64,000 nucleotides of DNA from B73-G16 sp964611295 (GTDB taxonomy: Bacteria; Desulfobacterota; B13-G15): NCBI GenBank assembly GCA_964611295.1, contig CAZSWV010000003.1:1-64000 (forward strand), written 5' to 3'. Shown here piece after piece: positions 1-7,800 of this stretch. The notes under the pieces are model-generated. The model saw only the letters and a program-made list of their open reading frames with translations, ran no database searches and was not told where the DNA came from. Within the stretch, counting starts at the first letter, position 1; each line of letters begins with the position of its first letter. Position numbers and translations under genes: made by a program.

Positions 1-76
1 TGGTGGCGGTGCAGGGACTCGAACCCCGGACTCTGCGGATATGAGCCGCATGCTCTACCAACTGAGCTACACCGCC
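1..76 (-). tRNA. tRNA-Met (CAT)
   Basis: Reverse complement gives a full cloverleaf with a 7-bp acceptor (GGCGGTG/CACCGCC), discriminator A and an encoded CCA at the left window edge. The anticodon stem TGCGG/CCGCA closes a 7-nt loop CTCATAT with anticodon CAT. A D-arm with TAGCTCAG and a T-loop GTTCGAG are visible. The body looks like an elongator tRNA (normal pairing at 1-72); a lysidine-modified tRNA-Ile with CAT cannot be fully excluded. It is complete although it touches the edge. Confidence 0.93.
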
Positions 77-87
77 CTCCTTAATAC

Positions 88-117
88 ATAAATGGACCAA
101 ACGGCGGGACTTGTCAA
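88..117 (-). promoter_or_regulatory. sigma-70 promoter for tRNA-Met
   Basis: On the minus strand a perfect TTGACA (112-117) is followed after 18 nt by ATTTAT (88-93). The -35 box overlaps the stop codon of the preceding reductase gene (TTGA shared). The same arrangement recurs upstream of tRNA-Val. Position fits initiation a few bases before the tRNA 5' end. Inferred from consensus only. Confidence 0.5.
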
Positions 118-1220
118 GCCTTGGAAAGGTGCTTTTTATTGAGGTTCTTTAGGCAACGCAAGGCCTGAAAGAAGACCGCTAGGGCAAAAGGCGGCCTCTT
201 CAGGCCCAAAAGGGGGAGGGAGTAAAAGAGTCGGTCCCTGTTTATAGGTTCGAAGAACCCCTTCCTTATCCACGGAAGGATTCCCCCTATGAAGCATGGT
301 CCTGTTAGATCAAGCCATTTTCGCAACCAGTAATGTGAAAAGAGCTCAAGCCAGAGGGGTAAGAGTTCCCTTTTATACGATCGCCCTTTGAGCAGGGCCC
401 TCTCACAAGCCAGTGCCCCCCTAAGACCGCTTACCGTCCCCCCTACAGTGGTGACCTTCACCTGTCCAGCGGCATCACCTATAAGCAATACCTTCCCCCT
501 TTCGGGTTGGAACCGTGGCTCAAACAGGCTGACCCATCCGTCCTCATACCCTAAGGGCTCAAGTCCCTCCCGCATGAGCATTTCTTTCAAAGCCCTATGG
601 GCATGGAAAGGGTCAGAGGCTATTAAGCCTAAGACGGCCGTCTTTGGTGAGTCTGGGAAAAGCCAAAGGAAGTAGGGGGTTAGATCCGGATAAAGCCATA
701 TAATGGAGGTCTGGGCCTCCCAACACTCCTTAAGGGTAACTTTTGCCTGGACTAGGTATACGTAAGGCAAAAGACCTCCAGCAGCTGTCCTTACTCTACT
801 TAAGGCTCCATCTGCCCCTATCACCCAATCAGCCTCGATAGCCCCTTCCCCTCGAGGGGTATGGAAGAGCAAAGCCTGCCCTTCGAACCCCTTAAAGGCC
901 CATCCCTCCAAAAGGCCGACCCCCTTTAGGTGAAGGCAGGAAAGCAATATCCTTATGAGATCTCTCCGCTCTATCACAAGGTCAGGTTCTCTCAGAGGTA
1001 AAAAGGCCTCACCTTGGTATGTGACAAATCGATAGGCCCTCACTTCGTTTAGGACTGGGGGCAAAGGGGCCTTCCAATAGCGGAAAAAACTAGAAGTGAC
1101 GATCAACCTCCGTGAAACTTCTGGACCTCCTCCCGCTTCAAAGACCTTTACCTCTTTGAAGGGTGAAAGCCTCCACGCTAGGTAAAGGCCACTTATCGAG
1201 GCACCTACTATCGCGACCAT
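114..1220 (-). CDS. geranylgeranyl-reductase-family FAD oxidoreductase
   Basis: 368-residue flavoprotein of the geranylgeranyl reductase / FixC-like group, which saturate isoprenoid chains or hydroxylate/reduce lipid-like substrates. Seen: an N-terminal FAD-binding Rossmann motif GASISG (residues 6-11), the second FAD motif GADGALSR (135-142), and GDAAG followed by TTVGG (248-261), typical of the family where a substrate cavity sits over the isoalloxazine. No signal peptide. Its ATG overlaps the proB stop by one base (TAATG), so it is translationally coupled to proB and is the last gene of the rplU-rpmA-obg-proB series. The substrate cannot be read from sequence; a role in quinone or lipid isoprenoid reduction is possible. 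Family assignment is fairly sure, function is not. Confidence 0.75.
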   Translation of the reverse strand: MVAIVGASISGLYLAWRLSPFKEVKVFEAGGGPEVSRRLIVTSSFFRYWKAPLPPVLNEVRAYRFVTYQGEAFLPLREPDLVIERRDLIRILLSCLHLKGVGLLEGWAFKGFEGQALLFHTPRGEGAIEADWVIGADGALSRVRTAAGGLLPYVYLVQAKVTLKECWEAQTSIIWLYPDLTPYFLWLFPDSPKTAVLGLIASDPFHAHRALKEMLMREGLEPLGYEDGWVSLFEPRFQPERGKVLLIGDAAGQVKVTTVGGTVSGLRGALACERALLKGRSYKRELLPLWLELFSHYWLRKWLDLTGPCFIGGILPWIRKGFFEPINRDRLFYSLPLLGLKRPPFALAVFFQALRCLKNLNKKHLSKA

Positions 1221-2347
1221 TAGAACACTACAAGGTTATCCCGGTGGATGACCTCGTCTGCATATTTATAGCCCAATATTTCCTCTATCTCATAGGTCTT
1301 TCTGCCCTTTATCATCTGGAGTTCCTCTGAACTGTAGTTCACCAATCCCTTGGCGAACTCTTGCCCATCTGGCCCTACACATAAAACTGCATCCCCTCTT
1401 TCGAACTTCCCTATAACCTCCATAACCCCTGAGGGCAAAAGGCTCTTCCCCTTCTCCAAGATGGCTTCTTTGGCCCCTTGGTCGACAAGCAATGTCCCCT
1501 TGGGTTTGAGGCTGAAGCCTATCCATCGCTTCTTACCCGTTAATCTCGAAGGCCCTGCTAAAAAGAGCGTCCCCACCACTTCACCCCTTAGAAGCCTATC
1601 CAAGACCACTGGATCGACCCCTTTTGTAACAAGGGTGTGGATCCCAGCCTTGGAGGCCATAAAGGCCGCCCTTACCTTAGTGGCCATCCCTCCGGTCCCT
1701 AGAGGCCCTTTGGGACCAAGGGCCTCCTTGCGGATCTCCTTGTCCACCCTTTCAACAAGGGTAAGGAGCTTTCCCCCCTCAGGCCCCCCGAGGAAGAAAC
1801 CCTCCACATCGGTCAGTATCACCAATAAGCCGGCCTCTACAAGGACAGCAACGAGCGCTGCCAAGGTGTCGTTGTCGCCAAACCGTATCTCCTCTACGGC
1901 TACGGAGTCGTTCTCGTTGATAATGGGCAAAACCCCAAGGGACAACATGGTCAGGAGCGTACTACGGGCATTCAGGTACCTCCTCCTGTCCTTTACGTCC
2001 TCATGGGTCAAAAGGACCTGTCCCACCCGTAGCCCATGGGGTTCAAAGGCCTCCGCATAAAGGCGCATGAGATACCCTTGTCCAACGGCCGCAACGGCTT
2101 GGAGCTCTGAAATGGAAGAAGGGCGGCTCCTCAACCCCAGAAGTTCCATCCCCGCAGCAATTGCCCCAGAGGAAACTATAAGGATCTCAAAGCCCTTCTG
2201 TCTTAAAACCACCACCTCACGGGCTAGGTCTTTGATATATCCCCTTTTCAAACCCACGCGGGGCTCGACTAAAAGGCTCGACCCTATCTTGACTACAACC
2301 CGCTTGACTTCCTTAAGGAGCTTCTCCCTCAATTCGCGTTCGCCCAT
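1220..2347 (-). CDS. proB: glutamate 5-kinase
   Basis: 375 residues, the usual length for ProB with a C-terminal PUA domain. It phosphorylates L-glutamate to gamma-glutamyl phosphate, the first step of proline synthesis in the cytoplasm. Seen: amino-acid-kinase start VVVKIGSSLL near residue 18, the substrate-binding INENDSVA motif, FGDNDTLAA, and a glycine-rich TGGMATK loop. The PUA domain occupies roughly residues 280-365. It overlaps the 3' end of obg by 19 nt and is coupled to the downstream flavoprotein. The partner proA lies about 58 kb away at 60249-61505 next to nadD, rather than adjacent as in many relatives. Confidence 0.96.
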   Translation of the reverse strand: MGERELREKLLKEVKRVVVKIGSSLLVEPRVGLKRGYIKDLAREVVVLRQKGFEILIVSSGAIAAGMELLGLRSRPSSISELQAVAAVGQGYLMRLYAEAFEPHGLRVGQVLLTHEDVKDRRRYLNARSTLLTMLSLGVLPIINENDSVAVEEIRFGDNDTLAALVAVLVEAGLLVILTDVEGFFLGGPEGGKLLTLVERVDKEIRKEALGPKGPLGTGGMATKVRAAFMASKAGIHTLVTKGVDPVVLDRLLRGEVVGTLFLAGPSRLTGKKRWIGFSLKPKGTLLVDQGAKEAILEKGKSLLPSGVMEVIGKFERGDAVLCVGPDGQEFAKGLVNYSSEELQMIKGRKTYEIEEILGYKYADEVIHRDNLVVF

Positions 2348-3336
2348 GGCTTCCCTTTTGAAAGCCTGAAAACCGTTTTCAAAAGCTCTTCTACCCCTTC
2401 TCCTGTAAGGGCAGATATGGCAAAAAAGGGCTTGCGCCTCCTTTCGAACTCCTCTTTTATCCCTTCCATTCTCTCCTTTACCTCGGGGAGGTCTATCTTA
2501 TTCAACACTACGAGCTCGGGCTTCTCCAAGAGCTTGGGATCATAAAGTCCTAACTCCTGCCTTATCTGTTCATATCTCTTCAAGGGGTCCCCCTGATCAC
2601 TTGCGTCGATTATGTGTAAAAGCAACTTCGTCCTCTCAACGTGCCTTAAAAACTGGCTCCCAAGCCCTGCCCCCTTATGGGCACCCTCTATTAGCCCCGG
2701 AATGTCAGCAAATACCAATTCTTCCTCCCCAAGCCTCACCACCCCTAGCTCTGGTACAAGGGTAGTGAAAGGATAAGGGGCGATCTTAGGACGGGCACGA
2801 CTTATGCGGCTCAAAAAGGTGGACTTGCCTACGTTTGGGTACCCGATTATCCCGACGTCCGCAAGGACCTTGAGCTCAAGTCTCAAACGCCTCTCCTCAC
2901 CCTTCTGCCCCGGTTCTGCAAAACGCGGAGCCTGTCTCGTAGGGGTAGCGAAATGGGCATTACCCCTTCCACCCCTACCACCCCTGGCTACCACTACCCT
3001 CTGGTAGGGTTCACATAGGTCAGCGATCAAAGCCCCAGTGTCTGCATCCTTTACGACTGTGCCGACAGGGACCTTCAAAAGGAGGTCTTCGCCGTCTTTA
3101 CCGTGTTGCCTCTTGCCTTTGCCGTGTTCGCCGTTTTGGGCCCTATAGTTGCTTTTGTACTTATAGTCCAGGAGGGTCCTGAGATGGGGATCTGCCTCAA
3201 GGATCACGTCCCCACCCTTCCCCCCATCGCCTCCATCAGGTCCACCTTTGGGCACGTATTTCTCCCTGCGGAAGCTTACACAGCCATTGCCTCCGTCTCC
3301 GGCCTTCACCCAGATTTCAACTTCGTCTACGAACAC
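2329..3336 (-). CDS. obgE: Obg/CgtA GTPase
   Basis: 335-residue ribosome-associated GTPase acting in 50S assembly and stress control. Seen: glycine-rich Obg fold in the first ~158 residues (repeated GGxGG turns), then a G domain with G1 GYPNVGKST, G3 DIPGLIEGA and G4 NKID. It has the short C-terminus found in many non-enteric homologs. The start is GTG at 3336. The gene sits directly downstream of rpmA and rplU, the classic L21-L27-Obg order, and overlaps proB. Confidence 0.97.
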   Translation of the reverse strand: MFVDEVEIWVKAGDGGNGCVSFRREKYVPKGGPDGGDGGKGGDVILEADPHLRTLLDYKYKSNYRAQNGEHGKGKRQHGKDGEDLLLKVPVGTVVKDADTGALIADLCEPYQRVVVARGGRGGRGNAHFATPTRQAPRFAEPGQKGEERRLRLELKVLADVGIIGYPNVGKSTFLSRISRARPKIAPYPFTTLVPELGVVRLGEEELVFADIPGLIEGAHKGAGLGSQFLRHVERTKLLLHIIDASDQGDPLKRYEQIRQELGLYDPKLLEKPELVVLNKIDLPEVKERMEGIKEEFERRRKPFFAISALTGEGVEELLKTVFRLSKGKPWANAN

Positions 3337-3376
3337 CTGAAGATGGCCTTAGAGCCGAAAGGGACCCTCAAAAAAC

Positions 3377-3649
3377 TCAAGCAGAGGCAAGGGCCTCAAG
3401 AGGATAGACGCTCACCCTCTTTTTGTCCTTACCGAAGGTTTCGAACTTCACAATACCGTCTATTTTGGCAAACAACGTCCAGTCGCGACCTACCCCTACG
3501 TTTTTACCAGGATAAAACTTAGTACCCCTCTGCCTCACCAGGATGTTACCAGCGCGAACGAACTGACCGTCAAACCTCTTCACCCCCAAGCGCTTGCTTA
3601 TGCTGTCACGCCCATTACGGGCAACACCCCCTGACTTCTTATGCGCCAT
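3377..3649 (-). CDS. rpmA: ribosomal protein L27
   Basis: 90-residue 50S protein with the diagnostic N-terminus MAHKKSGGVARNGRDS and the conserved RQRGTKFYPGKNVGVG stretch. The N-terminal tail reaches towards the peptidyl transferase centre. No N-terminal extension needing processing is present (unlike Firmicutes L27). It overlaps the end of rplU by 11 nt, implying coupled translation, and precedes obg by 40 nt. Confidence 0.97.
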   Translation of the reverse strand: MAHKKSGGVARNGRDSISKRLGVKRFDGQFVRAGNILVRQRGTKFYPGKNVGVGRDWTLFAKIDGIVKFETFGKDKKRVSVYPLEALASA

Positions 3650-3968
3650 CGGTCCCCACCTCCTTTATGGCCTCTATCCTCACCCAGGTATAGTACTGCC
3701 TGTGCCCTTTTGTGCGTTTGTAGTTCTTACGCCTCTTATACTTGAAGACTATGATCTTCTCCCCACGCCCCTGGTTCACTATGCGCCCAAGGACCTTGAA
3801 ACCTTCCAAAAAGGGCCTCCCTACCTCAACCCTTCCGTCCTCCCTGTATAACAAAACAGGGAACTCCACCTCATCCCCTATCTGACCCTCTAACTTCTCC
3901 ACCCTGATGACCTTGCCCTCTTCAACCCTGTACTGCTTCCCGCCCGTCATCACTATGGCATACTTCAT
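3639..3968 (-). CDS. rplU: ribosomal protein L21
   Basis: 109 residues, close to the usual ~103. It begins MKYAIVMTGGKQYRVEEG, the family signature, and contains the basic KRRKNYKRTKGHRQ segment that binds 23S rRNA. It is the first protein gene after tRNA-Val and tRNA-Asp, with only 34 nt between tRNA-Asp and the ATG. The tRNAs and the ribosomal protein/obg/proB genes may therefore share a transcript. Confidence 0.97.
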   Translation of the reverse strand: MKYAIVMTGGKQYRVEEGKVIRVEKLEGQIGDEVEFPVLLYREDGRVEVGRPFLEGFKVLGRIVNQGRGEKIIVFKYKRRKNYKRTKGHRQYYTWVRIEAIKEVGTDGA

Positions 3969-4002
3969 CTCTCAAGCCCCCAAAGAAAATGAGAAATCAA
4001 AA

Positions 4003-4080
4003 TGGCGGGAGCGACGAGATTTGAACTCGCGACCTCCGGCGTGACAGGCCGGCGTTCTAACCTGGCTGAACTACGCCCCC
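4003..4080 (-). tRNA. tRNA-Asp (GTC)
   Basis: Acceptor GGGGGCG pairs with CGCTCCC (one G-U), the discriminator is G and CCA is encoded, as expected for tRNA-Asp. The anticodon loop CTGTCAC carries GTC. D-arm TAGTTCAG and T-loop GTTCAAA are visible. It is separated from tRNA-Val by 9 nt and from rplU by 34 nt, all in the same direction. Confidence 0.95.
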
Positions 4081-4089
4081 GCCCTCACA

Positions 4090-4164
4090 TGGTAGGCGGA
4101 ACAGGACTCGAACCTGTGACCTTCGGCTTGTAAGGCCGACGCTCTCCCACTGAGCTATCCGCCC
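4090..4164 (-). tRNA. tRNA-Val (TAC)
   Basis: Acceptor GGGCGGA/TCCGCCT (terminal G-U), discriminator A, encoded CCA. The anticodon stem TCGGC/GCCGA closes the loop CTTACAA with anticodon TAC. It is the promoter-proximal tRNA of a Val-Asp-rplU arrangement. Confidence 0.95.
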
Positions 4165-4174
4165 TCTTATTTGG

Positions 4175-4204
4175 ATTTTATTCGCCCAGGGGCTATATTG
4201 TCAA
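4175..4204 (-). promoter_or_regulatory. sigma-70 promoter for tRNA-Val/Asp (and possibly rplU operon)
   Basis: Minus-strand TTGACA (4199-4204), 18-nt spacer, TAAAAT (4175-4180). The -35 overlaps the clpX stop codon. It ends 10 bases before the tRNA-Val 5' end, which suits the usual start point. Near-consensus at both boxes. Confidence 0.65.
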
Positions 4205-5442
4205 GCTACGTCGGCCTTGTCCTCGTAGATAAGGATCGGCCTTTCCTTTTTAAGGATTACGTCCTCGTTTATGATGCACTCCTTTACGTTTCCCTTTGAA
4301 GGGATCTCGTACATGACGTCGATCATCACCTCTTCCAGGATGGCCCTGAGGCCCCTTGCTCCTGTACCTCGCCTCAAGGCCTCTCGGGCCACCGCCCGTA
4401 GGGCCCCTTCGGTGAACTGTAGCTTCACTCCGTCCATCTCGAAGAGCTTCTGGTACTGTTTGACAAGGGCGTTTTTGGGCTCCTTTAGGATCTGAACCAA
4501 GGCCTCTTCATCTAGGTCATCCAAGGTGGCTATTATGGGGAGCCTGCCTACAAATTCTGGGATAAGGCCAAAGCGGAGAAGGTCCTCGGGCTGGACTTCT
4601 TTTAAGATCTCGCCGATGTTTTTCTCCTCCTTCTTCTTTACATCGGCCCCAAACCCCATACCACCCCCTTTGAGCCTCGCCTCGATTATCTTCTCCAGGC
4701 CTACAAAGGCCCCACCACAGATGAAGAGGATATTCGTAGTGTCCATAGGGATGAACTCCTGATGCGGGTGCTTCCTACCGCCTTTAGGAGGGACATGGGC
4801 TATGGTGCCTTCGAGGATCTTCAAAAGGGCCTGCTGGACCCCTTCCCCAGAGACATCTCGGGTGATGGAAGGACTGTCACCGCTTTTACGGGCTATCTTG
4901 TCTATCTCGTCTATATAGACGATGCCCTTTTCGGCACGGCTGAGGTCAAAGTCCGCAGCTTGAAGGAGATAAAGCAAGATGTTCTCCACATCCTCTCCCA
5001 CATAACCCGCTTCAGTGAGCGTTGTGGCATCGGCTATGGTAAAGGGGACGTCGAGGATCTTGGCCAGGGTCTGGGCCAAGAGGGTCTTCCCTACTCCCGT
5101 AGGGCCGATAAGGAGGATATTGCTCTTCTGTAACTCCACATCCCCTGCTTTGTGCCCCATATAAACGCGTTTGTAGTGGTTGTGAACGGCAACTGCCAGG
5201 ATCTTCTTCGCCCTTTCTTGACCTATAACGTATTCGTCAAGCTTCCTCTTTATCTCGGCCGGCGTGGGCAAAGGCACTGATACACGGCTTTCACGCTCAA
5301 ACTCCTCCTCAAGGATCTCGTTACAGAGCTGCACGCACTCGTCGCAAATGTAAACCTGCGGACCTGCTATGAGCTTCCTCACTTGGTCCTCACCTTTACC
5401 GCAAAAGGAACAAAAGACCTTTCCCCTACGCCTGCCCTCCAT
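4201..5442 (-). CDS. clpX: ClpX ATPase subunit
   Basis: 413 residues, normal length for the unfoldase that feeds substrates to ClpP. Seen: N-terminal zinc-binding domain with Cys11, Cys14, Cys33 and Cys36; Walker A GPTGVGKT (113-120); Walker B VYIDEIDKI; the pore-loop GYVGEDVE; and a sensor region with RGTGARGLRAI near the C-terminus. It lies 10 nt downstream of clpP in the order tig-clpP-clpX, standard in proteobacteria-like genomes. Confidence 0.98.
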   Translation of the reverse strand: MEGRRRGKVFCSFCGKGEDQVRKLIAGPQVYICDECVQLCNEILEEEFERESRVSVPLPTPAEIKRKLDEYVIGQERAKKILAVAVHNHYKRVYMGHKAGDVELQKSNILLIGPTGVGKTLLAQTLAKILDVPFTIADATTLTEAGYVGEDVENILLYLLQAADFDLSRAEKGIVYIDEIDKIARKSGDSPSITRDVSGEGVQQALLKILEGTIAHVPPKGGRKHPHQEFIPMDTTNILFICGGAFVGLEKIIEARLKGGGMGFGADVKKKEEKNIGEILKEVQPEDLLRFGLIPEFVGRLPIIATLDDLDEEALVQILKEPKNALVKQYQKLFEMDGVKLQFTEGALRAVAREALRRGTGARGLRAILEEVMIDVMYEIPSKGNVKECIINEDVILKKERPILIYEDKADVA

Positions 5443-5452
5443 CTATCACCCC

Positions 5453-6055
5453 CTACCTGCCCTTGCGATGAGCAACCACTTCATCTACAATCCCATAGGC
5501 CTTTGCTTGTTCCCCGGTCATGTAAAAGTCCCTGTCGGTGTCTTGCCTTATCTTCTCCAAAGGCTGCCCTGTGTGCTTGGCCAGTATCTGGTTCAACTCT
5601 TCCCTTAACCTTAAGATCTCCCTGGCATGGATATCCACATCCGATGCAGGTCCCTCAAACCCCCCTATCGGCTGGTGCAACAATACACGGCTATGAGGTA
5701 AGGCATACCTCTTGCCCTTGGTCCCAGCCGCCAAGAGCACCGCTCCCATACTGGCAGCTTGTCCTATGCATATGGTCACTACATCGGGCTTTATGTACTG
5801 CATGGTGTCATATATGGCCAAACCGGCTGTGACCAACCCTCCAGGCGTGTTGATGTATAGGTAGATGTCCTTGTCAGGGTCCTCAGCTTCAAGGTACAAC
5901 ATCTGCGCGATGACCAAATTGGCAAGCTCATCGGTTATCGGCGCCCCAAGGAATATGATCCTCTCCTTTAGGAGACGGGAATATATGTCATAGGCCCTCT
6001 CGGTCCTTCCATCCCTCTCGATCACTATGGGCACATAAAGGGCCTTAGTCCTCAT
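5453..6055 (-). CDS. clpP: ClpP protease subunit
   Basis: 200-residue serine peptidase that forms the tetradecameric chamber of ClpXP. The catalytic serine is Ser102 in QAASMGA, the histidine His127 in LLHQPIGG, and the acidic residue lies in DTDRD (about 172-176). The oligomerisation and hydrophobic-pocket segments look intact. Its ATG lies within the end of tig (11-nt overlap). Confidence 0.98.
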   Translation of the reverse strand: MRTKALYVPIVIERDGRTERAYDIYSRLLKERIIFLGAPITDELANLVIAQMLYLEAEDPDKDIYLYINTPGGLVTAGLAIYDTMQYIKPDVVTICIGQAASMGAVLLAAGTKGKRYALPHSRVLLHQPIGGFEGPASDVDIHAREILRLREELNQILAKHTGQPLEKIRQDTDRDFYMTGEQAKAYGIVDEVVAHRKGR

Positions 6056-7289
6056 GGACCACCTCGGATTCCCTGATAATTAAATCGAAGACCTTCTGCC
6101 TTAAGAGATCACCTTTGACCTGCGCCCTAAGGGAAGGAGAACTCCTCATAGCCTCAGGCACCCCCGAAGCCTCAAGTTGCGCCTCTACCTCCTCTTCCCT
6201 TACCTCGATGCCTTCGAGTTTGGCGATCTCTTCAACCAAATAAGCCACCTTTAGCTCCCTTTCGGCGATGGAAAGACACTGCCCGAACACCTCCTTCACC
6301 TTCTCCTCAGGGATACCCCCTACACGTACCCTTATCCTTTCGAAAAGCTCCCCTGCTCTCAACCTCACAAGGGACTCAGGTACTTCAACAGGGTTTTCTT
6401 CCAACAGGGTCTCAAGGGCCTTCTGCCTCAAAAGGCCTTGATACTCCTCTTCAAATCGCTTCTTCAGGTCCTCTCTTACCTTCTGCTTGAGCTCCTCAAG
6501 CCCTTGAAACCCCATCTCCTTGGCAAACTCATCTCCGAGGGTAGGCAATACCTTCTGCTTTAACTCCTTCACCTTCACCCTAAAGGTAAGCTCCTGCCCA
6601 GCAAGGTCCTTACGAGGATGATCCTCAGGCATCTTTAACTGAAACTCCTTCTCCTGCCCTGAGGTCATACCAATCAAGGCCTCCTCAAACCCAGGCACCA
6701 TCCTTCCACTGCCCACTTCCACTAAGTGGTTCTCCACCTTCCCCCCTTCCACGAGCTTGCCGTCCTTATAGGCCTCAAAGTCCAACAAAACCCAATCGCC
6801 CTCCCTGATCTCCCTCTGTTCCTCAAGGGGCTTTATCTGAGCCATATATTCGCGCATCCTCTCGATTTCCCTCTGGACGTCCTCTTCTGACAACTCCTTA
6901 GGCCTTTTCACCTGAAGCACAAATCCTTTGTAACGGTTAAGCTTTACTTCCGGCCTTACTTCCACTAAGGCCGTGTAGACAAAGGGGGCCTCTTCCTTTA
7001 ATGACCCTGGCCTTACCTCCGGATAAACCACAGGTTCCAGGGCCTCTTGCTTTAGGACCTCAGGCAAGGTCTGTTCTATAAGCCTCGAGGTGGCTTCCTT
7101 CTGGATCCAGTCCTTGTAAAGGGCCTTTACCAAAGAGAGCGGAGCCCTCCCCTTCCTGAACCCTCTGAGGACAGCCTTTTGTCGGAGCTCTTTATAAATA
7201 CCCTCTAATACCTCCCTTACACGTTCGGGAGGAACCTCTACCTCTAGCCTGCGCCTGGTGGAAGAAAGCTCTTCTAATTGTACCTTCAC
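6045..7289 (-). CDS. tig: trigger factor chaperone
   Basis: 414 residues, ribosome-bound folding chaperone with prolyl isomerase activity. Seen: N-terminal ribosome-docking domain containing GFRKGRAPLSLV (the GFRxGxxP signature), a central FKBP-type domain around residues 155-245, and a long helical C-terminal arm rich in Glu/Lys/Leu. It starts at GTG 7289 with GAGGAG six bases upstream. It is immediately downstream of tRNA-Leu, so the tRNA-Arg-Lys-Leu promoter may also serve tig-clpP-clpX. Confidence 0.96.
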   Translation of the reverse strand: MKVQLEELSSTRRRLEVEVPPERVREVLEGIYKELRQKAVLRGFRKGRAPLSLVKALYKDWIQKEATSRLIEQTLPEVLKQEALEPVVYPEVRPGSLKEEAPFVYTALVEVRPEVKLNRYKGFVLQVKRPKELSEEDVQREIERMREYMAQIKPLEEQREIREGDWVLLDFEAYKDGKLVEGGKVENHLVEVGSGRMVPGFEEALIGMTSGQEKEFQLKMPEDHPRKDLAGQELTFRVKVKELKQKVLPTLGDEFAKEMGFQGLEELKQKVREDLKKRFEEEYQGLLRQKALETLLEENPVEVPESLVRLRAGELFERIRVRVGGIPEEKVKEVFGQCLSIAERELKVAYLVEEIAKLEGIEVREEEVEAQLEASGVPEAMRSSPSLRAQVKGDLLRQKVFDLIIRESEVVHED

Positions 7290-7310
7290 CCATGCTCCTC
7301 AAGGCCATAT

Positions 7311-7397
<87 letters not shown>

Positions 7398-7414
7398 CTG
7401 TTTTCACCATCCAC

Positions 7415-7490
7415 TGGTGGGCCGTCCGGGACTCGAACCCAGAACCTACGGATTAAGAGTCCGTTGCTCTACCGGTTGAGCTAACGGCCC
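7415..7490 (-). tRNA. tRNA-Lys (CTT)
   Basis: Acceptor GGGCCGT/ACGGCCC, discriminator A, encoded CCA. The anticodon stem ACGGA/TCCGT closes the loop CTCTTAA with anticodon CTT. It is the middle member of an Arg-Lys-Leu cluster. Confidence 0.95.
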
Positions 7491-7495
7491 ACCTT

Positions 7496-7572
7496 TGGCA
7501 CGCCCGGGGCGACTTGAACGCCCGGCCTTCGGATTCGAAGTCCGACGCTCTTTCCAGCTGAGCTACGGGCGC
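7496..7572 (-). tRNA. tRNA-Arg (TCG)
   Basis: Acceptor GCGCCCG/CGGGCGT (terminal G-U), discriminator G, encoded CCA. The anticodon stem TCGGA/TCCGA closes the loop CTTCGAA with anticodon TCG. It is the first gene of the tRNA cluster upstream of tig. Confidence 0.94.
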
Positions 7573-7590
7573 TCCGTCCCTTCTTTTTAG

Positions 7591-7619
7591 GTATTAACAC
7601 CTCTTGGTCCTGCGGTCAA
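7591..7619 (-). promoter_or_regulatory. sigma-70 promoter for tRNA-Arg-Lys-Leu
   Basis: Minus-strand TTGACC (7614-7619), 17-nt spacer, TAATAC (7591-7596), 18 nt before the tRNA-Arg 5' end. It resembles the two other tRNA promoters in this window. The rest of the 7573-7800 gap shows no recognisable gene, only AT-rich leader sequence before the next plus-strand gene. Confidence 0.6.
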
Positions 7620-7800
7620 GTTTTTACCTATTGAGCCTATCACAAATAGCACCCTTTCTGGTGTGAAAATCCCATCGCCTGGAGGACATACAAACTTTCC
7701 AAGGGGAGATGAAAAACCAATAGGTGCAAAAACCCTTCGCTTATGGAGTTCAAATAAGGTATAAAAAGTTAGGTCTTTAAGGGATCAAAAGGAGGGGGAA

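Noticed and set aside
1350..2060. 236-codon open frame on the plus strand opposite proB
   Set aside because: Antisense to a well-conserved kinase, rich in Ser/Thr/Pro/Arg as expected of a shadow frame, with no RBS or recognisable domain.
5383..5832. 149-codon plus-strand frame opposite clpP
   Set aside because: Shadow of clpP; low-complexity composition (His, Pro, Cys, Trp) and no start context.
7642..7670. Possible Rex or Fnr site (ATCACAAATAG ... GGTGTGAAAAT) before the OYE gene
   Set aside because: The half-sites are in the wrong spacing and orientation for either regulator.
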